Source of the DNA: Circinella minor
Taxonomy: Eukaryota; Mucoromycota; Mucoromycetes; Mucorales; Lichtheimiaceae
Length of the DNA: 64,000 nucleotides
Assembly: GCA_016758965.1 (NCBI GenBank)
Contig: JAEPRB010000036.1
Span: 62,001 to 126,000, forward strand
Direction: 5' to 3'
The position numbers and the translations under genes were made by a program. The notes under the pieces are model-generated. The model did no database searches. It worked only from the letters and a program-made list of their open reading frames with translations, and was not told the origin of the DNA. Below are positions 27,103 to 38,586 of this stretch, in pieces (position 1 is the first letter of the stretch; every line of letters starts with the position of its first letter).

Positions 27103-28164
27103 ATAAGTATGTTGCCAATAAACAATGACTTCTCAATACCAGCTATCGGGAAGAGTTCCACGCTCCAACTATGACCATTATGGGCTATCCTTTTTTTTAC
27201 CGATTGGCGCAGTACCAGGCTCACATAATAAGGTAAATTTTATCTAAGAAACAATTGGTACATACAGAAGAGTATGTGTGAATATAATAATAAATAATAT
27301 AGTATTTGTAGAACTTTATTATCGAAGGGTTTTTGAGGATGGAGCGTCAATATGTAAAGTATGTTGAACATGTGATTGGCTTTGTGTTTTGTCCTTTTAT
27401 TTGTCCCGAAGTCGATTATGCCATTTTCAAAAGGTAATAGAAATAAACATTTATATGGGGAATGATTGTACCATAATGTAACTTTTTCGTTTTTTTTTTT
27501 TTACCAATACGTACGTTACAATAATAGTAATCAAAGCGACCAGTATAGACGAGCAATTAACATGAATGTATGCGTAGTGAATTACACGTTTTTGGAAGAT
27601 TACTTTATAACAACTGGATTATTCACCAGCAGTCATGTCAGGAGAAGTACATTAATTTTCAAGAAACACAAATTTCTCCTGGTGCGATTATTGACACAAC
27701 AATAGTCAATCGTTGGTACAAGAAAAATGAAAAATCACCAAAATGCGTTAAACATTCTAAAAAGAATTGGAAGAATTTAATATCTAACAAATACGTTCGA
27801 GAATATACAAAATTAACAATATCGGTTTCTGATACCAGCGATAATAAAACGATCCAAACAAAGCGACCCACACAACAACCTACACAACCTACACAACAAA
27901 AAAAACATATAACTGAAGGACAACCACTATCAGCAATAACAACAACAGCTACAACTACTACAGGAACCGGAACCACCACAAAAAGCTGCTACGACTACGG
28001 CTACTACATCAACAGAAAGCTCTAAAATCACTTCACCTACTGTAACTTCCTTCTGCCATTTTATTAGCATCTCTTTCTGTTGGTATCAATAATTCATTAT
28101 CACCGTCATCTTTTAAAGGAAGAAGAAGTAATAGATCAAAAGCACCTACCTTATTGTTCACAGC

Positions 28165-28393
28165 TTCGACATAAATGTGTCATTGCTCCGACATAAATGC
28201 GTCTTTGCTTGGTACTTTGTGATACTTTATCGCATTATCGGTTATATAAATAATAATAATGAATATAACAAGGATAATAGTAACAGTAATAATAATAATA
28301 ATAATAATAATAGTAATAAGAATAAATATAATAATGATGAAGACGGTAATTATGTTGATATAAAAATGTCTTTAATTTTTATACGTTACAATA
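28165..28393 (+). repeat. Interspersed repeat copy B, flanked by TGTTCA
   Basis: Second copy of the repeat at 26216-26453. It has two 22-bp units (28165-28186, beginning TTCGACATAAATGTGTC, and 28187-28208, beginning TCCGACATAAATGCGTC), then a CTTTGTGATAC segment, a long AAT microsatellite (about 28288-28312) and the tail GATATAAAAATGTCTTTAAT through TTACAATAT. TGTTCA lies on both sides (28155-28160 and 28394-28399), suggesting a 6-bp target duplication. It interrupts the first beta strand of the third BRCT block just after codons for SKAPTLLF. Confidence 0.6.
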
Positions 28394-29062
28394 TGTTCAT
28401 AGGAAATTTAAAATTAAATGTTATCTTAACTGAAGGTGTATACAAGGCCACACATCTTGTTACAAATGGAAATATATTACGAACCGTCAAATTTTTATCT
28501 GCGGTCAGCTTGAATTTAAAGATTACAACAAAAAAATGGCTGGATGCATCGATTGAAGATGGGAAGTTATTGGACCCTGATGAATACCCTCTCGTTGATG
28601 AAATAGTCGAAAGAGAACAAATGTTTAATTTTCGAGATAGCCTTGAGGAAGCTCGTAAAGATCGACAAGCAACTTATCCACCAAGCAAAACAGGAACTTT
28701 ACTTCAAAGTTATAAATTTTATTTTTCGGGATCAAAGAGCGAAATAATCACCTTGGAACAGATTGTAAGATCAGCTGGAGGCCAAGTAAGTAGAAATAGA
28801 ATGTGAAATAAAATTTTCAATAGTCTACATGAAAACAAATCTAATATCCAGTTGTTATTATTGGGATTTTTCTTAGATGATGAAGAAGATTAAAGAATTA
28901 AATCACTCCAATTCTTGTTATTAGGTGATTAAAGATCTTATCAATCAAGCTGAAAAATCTCGATCAGGTAGAATGGGTTACAGAATCTATAACAAGGATG
29001 TGGCTATTATAACATCATTACGACAAAGTATGAAGAAACTGGATCAATTCGTAGTAGAATGA

Positions 29063-29852
29063 TTATAATAACCCCACCTCCTCTTTGCCATAATACAAGT
29101 AGTTTTAATACTTTCTAGTAGTACATTTGTAAATAATATTTGCATATACGTATATAGCTGTAAATAAACAATCTCTTTTACTGATCACACATTGATCCTC
29201 TTCCCAAATTGTGAATATGTTTTTAGATACTTTTTTATACACGCCTATTTATAAAATTATTTCGCTGGCAATAAGTTCCATATCTTGCTTATGTGGTTAA
29301 TTCTGAGAGGTACTATGCTTTTGTTTCTTCCTCTTGGCTTTGTACTAAATTTAAATGGGCTTCCAGTATTTATTTTTATTTAAAAAAAAAGTAAAAAACA
29401 AAAGGAAAAAGAAATAAAATGACAGGAGCCTATTTGGCCTTTTTTTATTTTGACATTGTCAATGCAAAGAGAGGGATATGAAAAGCATACACTTTTCATG
29501 TAGTACAAAAGAGACTATCTCAGAACTTGATAGGCTGCTTCACATTGTTTCAGAGATTATCTCAAAAAATGATTCGCTATTTCATTGGGCGAAGTCTGAC
29601 CATGCTAATGAACCAACCCAATAAAGAAATCAACCAATTAAAATCAATAGTGCGGAGTTTGATGATCATCGGCGCCAGAGTTTTGTTCAAGGAAAAAAAA
29701 GGTATATATTGCATCTTTCACCCGTATTCGCAATGTGCCTGTGAAAAAAAGCCACCAACAACCCTCTCTCCCACTCCCTCTCCAACAATCTCCTCCCCCA
29801 AACAAGTTTCAAGCAAGCAAAAAAAAAAAAATAACCCACACATATATTTCAT
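29063..29852 (+). promoter_or_regulatory. MOT1 upstream region
   Basis: 790 bp between the BRCT relic and the MOT1 ATG. A C/T- and A-rich leader (29750-29850: ACTCCCTCTCC and poly-A) lies directly before the start codon. A frame of about 115 codons opening near 29527 runs through the ATG region into the first intron, but it has no recognisable features and probably reflects the leader. Confidence 0.45.
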
Positions 29853-32800
29853 ATGGCGACTAGGTAAGTAATAAGTTTATATAAAAAAAAACTTCCTTTT
29901 GCGTTACACCTATACTATTATACTCTATATCATCATCATCATGTTTCTCCCCTTTACCTTTATTTCATAAGGCCATCAACCAAGTCAATATTTAGATATA
30001 TATTACTTCATCTATTTATCTTCCTTATTATTAAACAAAAACATTATGTATACCCATCTTTTGGTATAAAAATAATAATAATAAAATAAAATAAACCAAA
30101 AAAAAATATATATAGACTTGATCGCTTGGTACTATTGTTGGATACTGGCTCGACTGCTTCTGTTCGACGAACTGCTGCACAACAGTTGGGCGAGATCCAA
30201 AAACAACATCCTGGTGAACTTTACAATTTATTATCAAGAGTATGGGGGTTTTTTTTTTGTCTGTTCGAAAAAAAAGGGGGAAAAGCTATTATGTTTAGTA
30301 CTTTAAAAGAAATAGAACGATATTAGTTTTATTGTTGTTTTTTATTGTTGCCGATGTTAATTGAGTTATATATACATATATGTGTAGGTTGTTGTTCACT
30401 TACGTAGTAAAGCATGGGATACGCGTTGGGCAGCAGGTTTAGCTTTGGAAGAAATCGCCGCTAATGTAGAATCTTGGAATCCTATTGATGAGCCATCTAT
30501 AAAACAAGAAGGAGAAAGTAATGAAGGTTTAAAAGAAGACGAAGATACGTTGCATAAACTAGCTTTCGCTCAGTTTGATTTAGCTTCTGTGCTTGCTCAT
30601 GGCAAACTTTTGTTGGGATCAGCAGGCAAAGAATATGATATTGACTTTTCAGACATGACTCCGCAAGAGCGTTTGGAGTTACAGCGGCGTAATCTTAAAG
30701 AACGGCTGGGTCTTACGAGTCAGTTTATGGATGGTAAATAAGTTTATACTATTTATTATCGTTGGATAATTACAACATGTTGGGAAAATATCACTAATAA
30801 TATTTCTTAGTGGATTTGGTCGATGATGCTGATTTGGTTACTAGTAAAAAGTCTGTTGGAAATAAAGAATCATCATCACGTAAAAGTAGTCCAACACCTT
30901 CACCAAGTTCTTCTTCAATTCAACAACCTCAACAGCCACCACAGCAACAACCTCCTCCTACCCCTGCAGTGGCAGAAATCAATATGGCAGGGCTTTCTGC
31001 ACGTGAACGTAATATGTTAAAACGAAAAATGAAGAATGATGCAAAGATGAATAAAAATAAGGAAAAGTAAGTAATATTATTAGGATTATGATTATTATTT
31101 TTTCTCCTAAAAATAAGGAGTTTTTTTTTATTTTCCTCTCAATTAACGAACAGAAATGATAATAATATAATAGAGTTCGTGTGGTAGATCTTAAAGGGAA
31201 ATCCACAGCAACACCAGTTAAAGTAGAAAAAGAAAAAGATGGTAAAGTATTTTTGTGTTGGTTTTCTTATCACATTTGAGAAAGACGTTAAGAAACGGGA
31301 GGTTTATGTTGTGTGTATGTTGCAAAAATGTTAAATGATTTCCAGTCCAACTAAAAAAAGAAAAATGTCACCTATCCGTTATTTGTTTGTGTTATATATT
31401 ATTTTAGGATTCGAACTAACTGCCCAACCTCAATCTAATAAATTTGTTGTTGAATCTAAAAAACCACTTCCATCTCATGATAACCAAGTAGAACAACAAA
31501 CTTCTATTGATTGGCCATTTAAGATGGTGTGTGAACACCTCTGTATGGATTTATTTGATCCTACGTGGGAAATTAGACACGGTGCAGGAATTGGTTTGCG
31601 TAGTATACTTAAAGCACATGGAGCAGGCGCAGGTAGAAGAGGTATGTATACACTAATAGGCGGTATTTCAAATAATAATTATATAGCTTATGAATATATA
31701 TATATATGTGTGTGTGTTTGTGTACCCTTATTTTTTAGTTGGTGCTTCCAAAGATACAAACGAAACATTACATAATGCATGGTTAGAAGATGTTGCTATT
31801 CGTTTATTATGTGTTTTTGCTTTGGACCGATTCGCTGATTTCGTATCGGATCAAGTTGTATGTCCTGTTCGTGAAACGTGTTCACAGACTTTAGGTGTTG
31901 TCTTACAATATATGAATCCCGAAGCAGTACAAAAAGTTCACCAAACCCTTTTGACTTTAATTGCTCAAGACACTCCAGCTTTCGCGGGTAGATCTATTTG
32001 GGAAGTTCGACATGCAGGTTTACTTGGTTTGAAATATGCCGTTGCCGTTCGTAAAGATTTGGTGGAAATGCTTGTGGATGGCACAACGGGTGCAGTCATT
32101 CTTGGTTTACGTGATCCCGATGATGATGTTCGTGCAGTAAGCGCAGCCACCTTATTACCCATTACTGCAGAATTTGTTCGTATGAGTAGCCAAGATCGTG
32201 TACGAGATGTGATAACAACACTTTGGGATTGCTTGATCGATTTAAAAGACGATTTGACTGCATCAACAGGTGCAGTGATGGACTTGATTGCCAAAATGTT
32301 TGAGCAGCCAGGAGTGATGGATGTAGTACGAAGTCGATGTGCATTGGCTGATCTGGTTCCTCGACTTTATCCATTTTTCCGTCACACAATCACCGGTGTT
32401 CGTATTGCAGTTCTTAATACACTTTTGACATTCCTTGAATGTGGTACGGCAGTTGAGTGGCTTGATGAACGAGTGTATCGATTGGTATTTCAAAATTTGG
32501 TGGTTGAAGAAAAACCACAAATATTGGAAAAAACATTAGCAGTTTGGCGTGATTTGACGATTGGAGGACGGATGGATACACAATTGGTGTTAAATGGTAC
32601 ACAAAATTGGCTTGGTAGTTGGTTTGAAGTTGCTATGACACCCATTGGCCAACCTTTGGATGTAGCGACTCATTTTTATAAGCCGCCGGGTGCTTTTGGC
32701 CTGGGTGGACAAGTGACAGTAGATACCCTTTCCAACAACAAAAAGAAAAAGAATAATGGCAAGAGTAATACGGCAACTGGTAGTATGATACCATCCAATA

Positions 32801-35800
32801 CAACAGAGGAAGAAACGAGTCATAATTTGGATGCTGGTATGATTTCTCAGGATCTTTCCTTGGTCACGCCTGAACAGGTGATGCGTTGTCGTGTAGCATG
32901 TGCTGCTGCGCTCGGTATGGCTATGAGCATGTGGCCTGACGAATCCATGGAGCTGTCATATCAAGAAGTATTACTTACCTTGATTAATTCCCAATGGGCA
33001 ATCAAAAGGCAATTGGGTGCCATGGCGGTGGAAGAATGGGCCAAGGCAATATTACAAACACGATACAATGCTGACTGTGTATGTCATGCTCCACCAGATG
33101 CTATCTTGGCGTCAAAACACAAATTCCCTCAAACTTTATCACATGCCATGATTGCTAGTCTTGAAACAAGTGTTGGTCATACCACAGGTTTCTATTTCGA
33201 ATTGGTACATGTGCTTAAACGAATTCGTGGTGAATGCCAGGCATTATTGAATGGTTTTGTGGATGCTAAGGTTCCAGCGTCGGCTTTACCTGTATTACCG
33301 ACATTGGTACTTGGTGAAGCAACACCATCACCCGAATTACAAATTTTTAGTATTGAAACAGCAAGTTGGGTGGTAGGTGACGCCTATGAGGCATTGTTAG
33401 CTCGGGTGCCACGAGGTAAAGGAAGAGCGGCTTCGTTGACAGCATTAGATGAGCGACAAAAGCGTGTGATCGCATCTATTGGTTATTATGAAGAGTTGAA
33501 ACAAAAGGTGGAAATTCATGTTTATGCAAGTACCGCGGGTGCTGTAGTTGAACTGGGTGAATTACCTACAAAATTGAACCCTATCATTCGAAGTGTCATG
33601 AACAGTATTAAGGTAAAAATGCAATTTTTTTTTCTTTTTCTTTTACTAATCGAGAGATCATGATTTATTTATTTGTAGTTTGAAGAGAATCCTGATTTGC
33701 AAGAAAGATCAGCAGCAACCTTGGCCGATTTGATTTCCTTATGTTCTCGTAACCCAAGCCGGGTCAATCCAACGGACAAGATTGTGAAAAATTTGTGTAC
33801 ATTTTTATGTTCGGATGCTGTCCAAACTCCTGTATTAGAAGATAATCCATCTCATTCTGGTATTCTTTCGATACAAAAGGATAGTAATAACGTCAGCAAC
33901 AATAATAATTCTGGTAGAGGTGGTAATAATACAGCTAAAGATAAAGAAGGATCAACGGCAACAACGGGACCTACAGCGGAACAAAAGCAGGCTCAACTGA
34001 TGAAACGTGGTGCAGAAATTACGTTAAGGGTTTTATGTAACCGGTTTGGTGGCTCTGTTTTCAATACTGTTCCAAAACTTTGGGAATGTATGGCTGCAAA
34101 ATTGAACCAAGTGTTTGGTCAAGATCTTTCTGGTTCTGGTGTTCCACTTGCAGATGCTGCAATTCAGTCTGACCTTACACTTGGACAAGAAGTTATTGAT
34201 ACACTTACTATCATGATGACCGTTGTACCATATTTGTCATCAGATCTTTGGCCAAATGTAAGCTACTATTATTGCTGTTTTTATATTGGAAGAGATAAAA
34301 GTAATATATATTTATATACATGTATTAATGAATGGTATGTAGATTGTCCAAGTGGTACCACTTATTTGCAAGTCATTACAATCATGTTACGAAGTAATTC
34401 GATATGTCAGTGCACGATGTTTAGCAACCATTGCCAACACCATCACTATGGAAACCATGCAAACAGTCATTGAATATGTCATACCATTATTGGGAGACAC
34501 TGTCAACCATCTTCACCGACAAGGTGCATCCGAATTTATTTATTACCTTGTTCAACTCTTGGATACGAAAATCTTACCATACACCATTTTTCTTATTGTT
34601 CCTGTTCTTGGTCGTATGAGTGATAAAGATGATGCGGTTCGATTGATTTGTACCAATTGTTTTGCTTTACTTATCAGATTAGTTCCATTGGAAGCCGGTA
34701 TACCCGATCCCCCAGGCATGTCAGAGAAACTTCTTGCTCATCGTGATGAAGAACGGAAATTTTTGTCACAATTGTTGGATAGTTCTAAGGTTGAAAACTT
34801 TGAAATTCCTGTCAAGATTAATGCAGAACTTCGAAAATATCAACAAGAGGGTGTCAACTGGTTGGCATTTCTTAATAAATTTCAATTACATGGTATCTTA
34901 TGTGACGGTAAGTTTTCAAATTTTTTTCTCTTTGATTTTGACTATATACATATGTGCGTGTGCGTGTGTATTTAAGGAATAAATATTAAACTGTGAAACT
35001 AAACAAAAATTAGATATGGGCCTTGGTAAAACTCTTCAATCCATCTGTATCCTTGCAAGTGATCATCATTTACGTGCTCAAAAATATGCTGCAACAAAAG
35101 CACCTGATGCTATTCATTGTCCATCACTTGTCATTTGTCCACCAACGTTGACAGGTCACTGGTTCCATGAAGTTAAACAATACAGTGACAATCTTAAACC
35201 ATTGCTATATATGGGTGGTCCTGCCGAACGTAAGCGGTAAGTATTTTTTTTATTATGCTGATGATCAATTAAACAGATAAAAAGGAAGAATGCATTATTC
35301 ATTCAATACTATTATTATCATTATTATTGACAGGATACGAGGCAATATAAAGAAACATGACGTCATTATTATGTCATATGACATTATTCGTAACGATATT
35401 GATGACTTATCACGAATCGATTGGAACTATTGTATTCTGGATGAAGGTCATATAATCAAAAATGCGAAAACCAAGATTACAAAGGCTATTAAAACCGTCA
35501 AATCAAATCACCGGTTGATTCTTTCTGGTACACCTATCCAAAACAATGTATTGGAACTATGGTCTCTTTTCGACTTTTTGATGCCAGGTTTCCTTGGAAG
35601 TGAAAAACTATTCAATGAAAGATTCGGTAAGCCTATTTTGGCCAGTCGTGATAGCAAGAGTTCATCAAAAGAACAAGAGGCAGGAGCATTGGCTTTGGAA
35701 GCTCTTCATAAACAAGTTTTACCTTTCTTATTACGTCGACTCAAAGAAGATGTGCTTCACGATCTACCACCAAAAATTATTCAAGATTATTATAGTGACT

Positions 35801-37025
35801 TAAGTGATCTTCAGGTAAATAAGGAGAGTGATAAAATAATTATTATATTCTGGATTAAAAACAAAGAAAATTGGATATTAATATACCTGTTTTGCGCTAT
35901 AGAAAAAACTATACGAAGAATTTTCGAAATCACAAACCAAACATGCTGTCGAACAAGATCTTGAAGAAGATACCACAAAGACAGTTACAAAATCAGAAGG
36001 TGGCAAGTCTGCAACACATATTTTCCAAGCATTACAATATCTTCGTAAGCTTTGTAACCATCCACTCCTTGTATTAAATGAAAAACATCCTAGTTACGAC
36101 AGTATTCGAAATGATCTTACTCGTACCAACACATCATTACATGATATCCAAAATGCGCCTAAGTTACAAGCACTCAAGTAAGTTTCTTTGTTTATTATCA
36201 TCATTACTATACCAATTATAATTCAAACATTTCTTTCTACATGAAAAAAATAATTAACTTTTTTAACTCATTAGACAATTGTTGGGTGAGTGCGGTATTG
36301 GTGCAACTGCCCCCGAATCCGAATCTGATCCTGCTGCCATGGCAGTCGGTGCTGTTAGTCAACATCGTGCCTTGATTTTCTGTCAACTCAAAACAATGTT
36401 AGACATTATCGAAAACGATTTATTCAAACGTATCATGCCCACTGTCAGTTACATGCGATTGGATGGTTCTGTGGATGCCAATAAACGACATGAAATTGTT
36501 CAAAAATTCAATGCCGATCCATCCATTGATGTCTTGTTACTCACAACCCATGTTGGTGGTCTGGGACTTAATCTTACAGGTGCCGATACTGTCATTTTCG
36601 TAGAACATGATTGGAATCCTATGAAAGATTTACAAGCCATGGATCGAGCACATCGTATTGGCCAAAAGAAGGTTGTTAATGTATATCGATTGATTACGCG
36701 GGGTACTCTTGAAGAAAAGATCATGGGCCTTCAAAAATTCAAGCTGAATATTGCCAATACCATTGTAAATCAACAAAATTCTGGATTACAAAGTATGGGT
36801 ACGGATCAAATTCTGGAACTATTCAATGTCGAAGGCGAAAATGGTGCGGATGGTCGACGAAAGAAAGCTATCGGTGCAGCAGGTTCAAGTGGTGGATCAT
36901 CATCAGCTGATGTGGATGGCATGGGCAAATCAAAGGCTGTCTTGGAGGATTTAGAAAACTTGTGGGATGACAAGGAATATGAGGAAGAATACAATATTGA
37001 TAGCTTCATTAGTGGTTTAAAATAA
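29853..37025 (+). CDS. MOT1: TATA-binding-protein-associated Swi2/Snf2 ATPase MOT1/BTAF1
   Basis: Nuclear ATPase that strips TBP from DNA and redistributes it among promoters. Thirteen exons: 29853-29863, 30116-30239, 30388-30733, 30811-31066, 31174-31241, 31408-31641, 31739-33612, 33679-34257, 34343-34907, 35014-35236, 35334-35814, 35903-36177, 36275-37025. Total 1928 residues; yeast Mot1 is 1867. The N-terminal HEAT array includes [53 protein letters not shown] and [20 protein letters not shown]. The helicase motor has [14 protein letters not shown], Walker A split by an intron (D|MGLGKT), the Mot1-type DEGH box ([14 protein letters not shown]), [33 protein letters not shown] and DRAHRIGQ. 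The C-terminus [14 protein letters not shown] is typical of the family. The splice near 31242-31407 is uncertain because the skipped stretch can encode a basic NLS-like peptide in frame with the next exon. Its stop faces the LACTB2-like gene, 342 bp away. Confidence 0.95.
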
Positions 37026-37367
37026 TATGAATAATATTAGAGTAACATGTTATTCTTTCTTTTACTTGGTATGGGCCTCATCAGTTAATAATATTTTAAG
37101 TTTGAACATAGTGAAATTAATAAAACAAAGGAATAAAAAAAAAAGAATGAAAACAGAAAAAAACTAGATAGTTGGATTGGATTTACATGAATTTATAACA
37201 ATTGAAAGTAATGGGGGGGGGCATAATAGATGTATGTGTAAAGTGTGTAATCATGTCATATATATATATATACAAAAAAAAACAGTTATTCTAGTAAGTT
37301 TAAGAAACAGTTAAGAAAGAACAGAGAAAGGAATAAGAAAAAGACTCTGCAAGCCAAGAAAAAAAAA
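37026..37367. other. Convergent 3' flanks of MOT1 and the LACTB2-like gene
   Basis: 342 bp between two facing stop codons. It contains A-rich runs, a G8 run at 37214-37221 and a short TA repeat at 37259-37271. Nothing coding is seen. Confidence 0.5.
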
Positions 37368-38586
37368 CTACAAACGACTACGCCCACTTTCAACATAGCG
37401 CCATTCTTTGTTTAATAATTCAATCAAATCAAACATATGAATTCTTGTATTATCTGGTTGATCTACTTCTATTTGCTCAGTCATTTGAATTTTTCCTTCG
37501 TCTTCCAGTTTCATAAGATGCAAGGCGATACCTCTTAAATAAGCTGCTTGAAGATTGCCTGGTTTCTTTTGACGTAAAATAGTACCAATTTCTAATGGCG
37601 TCCACGCCTTTGTACGATCAGATAGTATCAATTGTAATATTTCATTTTCTCGTTGATATCTAAACTCGAGATATTCTTCGATCTTGGCCATACCATCTTC
37701 AACAATATCACCGTGACCTGGGTATAATTGTTGTGGCTCTAAAGTTTGTAATCGTCTTAGTCCTAAACGTAAAAGCAAAGAAAAAAAAAGATCGTTGTCC
37801 TTAATAAATAGCAAACTTCCCTTATAAAAAGACTCTGACAATATCGAACTAATATACCTGCAAGATACACCTGTAATGAGTCGAATGTAACAGTTCCGTG
37901 GCCAAGAATACAATCTCCCGTAAATAAGGATTCTTCTTCTTCAAGATAAAATGTACAGTGATCACTTGTATGACCAGGTGTATGAACGACACGTAAAGTT
38001 GTTTCTGCATCAATTTCAAATATTTGACCATCATGAAGATCGTGTAATTGAACGTAAGATGGAAAGTCATCCATGAAATGAGTATCTTCAAAGGAGCCTG
38101 GTTTATGTGGAAACTTGTGAACGGGGATACTATCATCGACTGCATAAATGTCTGGTAACCCGCCCCAGTGATCGAAATGACAATGCGTCAGAAGGATATC
38201 GGAGATATAGGCATCCGGAGAAATCTGTTTAAGCGAATCTTGTAAAAGTGGTACATAGGATGCTTCACCTTGTCCACAATCAATTAATATTTTACGGTTA
38301 CCACGACCTACAAGGTACGTGTTTGTACCTGAAAATAATAATACATATGTTTTCAATATATTATTTTCAAGATATGGAGGTTTTATCGGTAGAAGTAGTA
38401 GTAATAATATTATTGACTACAGTTAAGAATGTCTTGTATTTCGGAGCTTGCAAAATAAAAAAAAAATAGATTAAAAATACCTTGAAGTGTAAAAGCGCTA
38501 GGATTTAATCCAAGAACTCGATGTACGCGATCACTTAACCGACTGAATTCAGGTAAGGGTGGAAGGTTATCACGAAGATCAGACAT
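37368..38586 (-). CDS. LACTB2-like metallo-beta-lactamase-fold hydrolase with PTS1-like tail
   Basis: Metal-dependent hydrolase of the LACTB2 group; the human member is a mitochondrial endoribonuclease. Three exons: 38481-38586, 37858-38328, 37368-37762, giving 323 residues (human LACTB2 has 288). Landmarks: GLNPSAFTLQGTNTYLVG, ILIDCGQG, the zinc-binding THCHFDHWGG (HxHxDH), VVHTPGHTSDHCTFYLEEE, FTGDCILGHGTVTFDSL, LYPGHGD, and a winged-helix-like C-terminus (WTPLEIGTILRQ ... HLMKLEDEGKI). All expected metal ligands are present. The protein ends GRSRL; SRL fits the PTS1 consensus, so peroxisomal targeting is possible, in contrast to mammalian LACTB2. In fungi some relatives act as thioesterases in polyketide clusters, but no polyketide genes are nearby. 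Confidence 0.92.

Larger units (their letters stand above)
26457..29062 (+). pseudogene. Decayed multi-BRCT-domain protein gene (DNA-damage response type)
   Basis: BRCT-like blocks occur in order but in different frames. Block 1 (26529-26720): RVLFLSSTM...KIEEALSHIMNAG...NNVTIVV, then after a frame change SQDEYRLAGLHT. Block 2 (27339-27690): GFVFCPFICPEVDYAIFK, YVTIIVIKATS, then in another frame DQYRRAINMNVCVVNYTFLE, then in a third EKYINFQE. A T/Q/S-rich linker (27810-28150) has a further frame change. The C-terminal BRCT pair (28400-29062) is intact: YKATHLVTNG, RTVKFLSAVS, KKWLDASIEDGK, LQSYKFYFSG, IVRSAGGQ|VIKD. It has one good intron (28786-28924) and ends at TGA 29062. The pair resembles MDC1/PTIP-type BRCT tandems. 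Several frameshifts, a solo LTR inside block 1 and a repeat inside block 3 argue for a pseudogene. A still-expressed C-terminal fragment or assembly error remains possible. Confidence 0.7.

Noticed and set aside
27030..27224. 64-codon minus-strand frame
   Set aside because: Mostly inside the solo LTR and its right flank; no retrotransposon protein motif.
29527..29871. 115-codon frame over the MOT1 start
   Set aside because: Runs through the MOT1 first exon and intron in a different context; better explained as leader sequence.
31965..32823. Several minus-strand frames opposite MOT1 exon 7
   Set aside because: Antisense shadows of the HEAT-repeat coding region.
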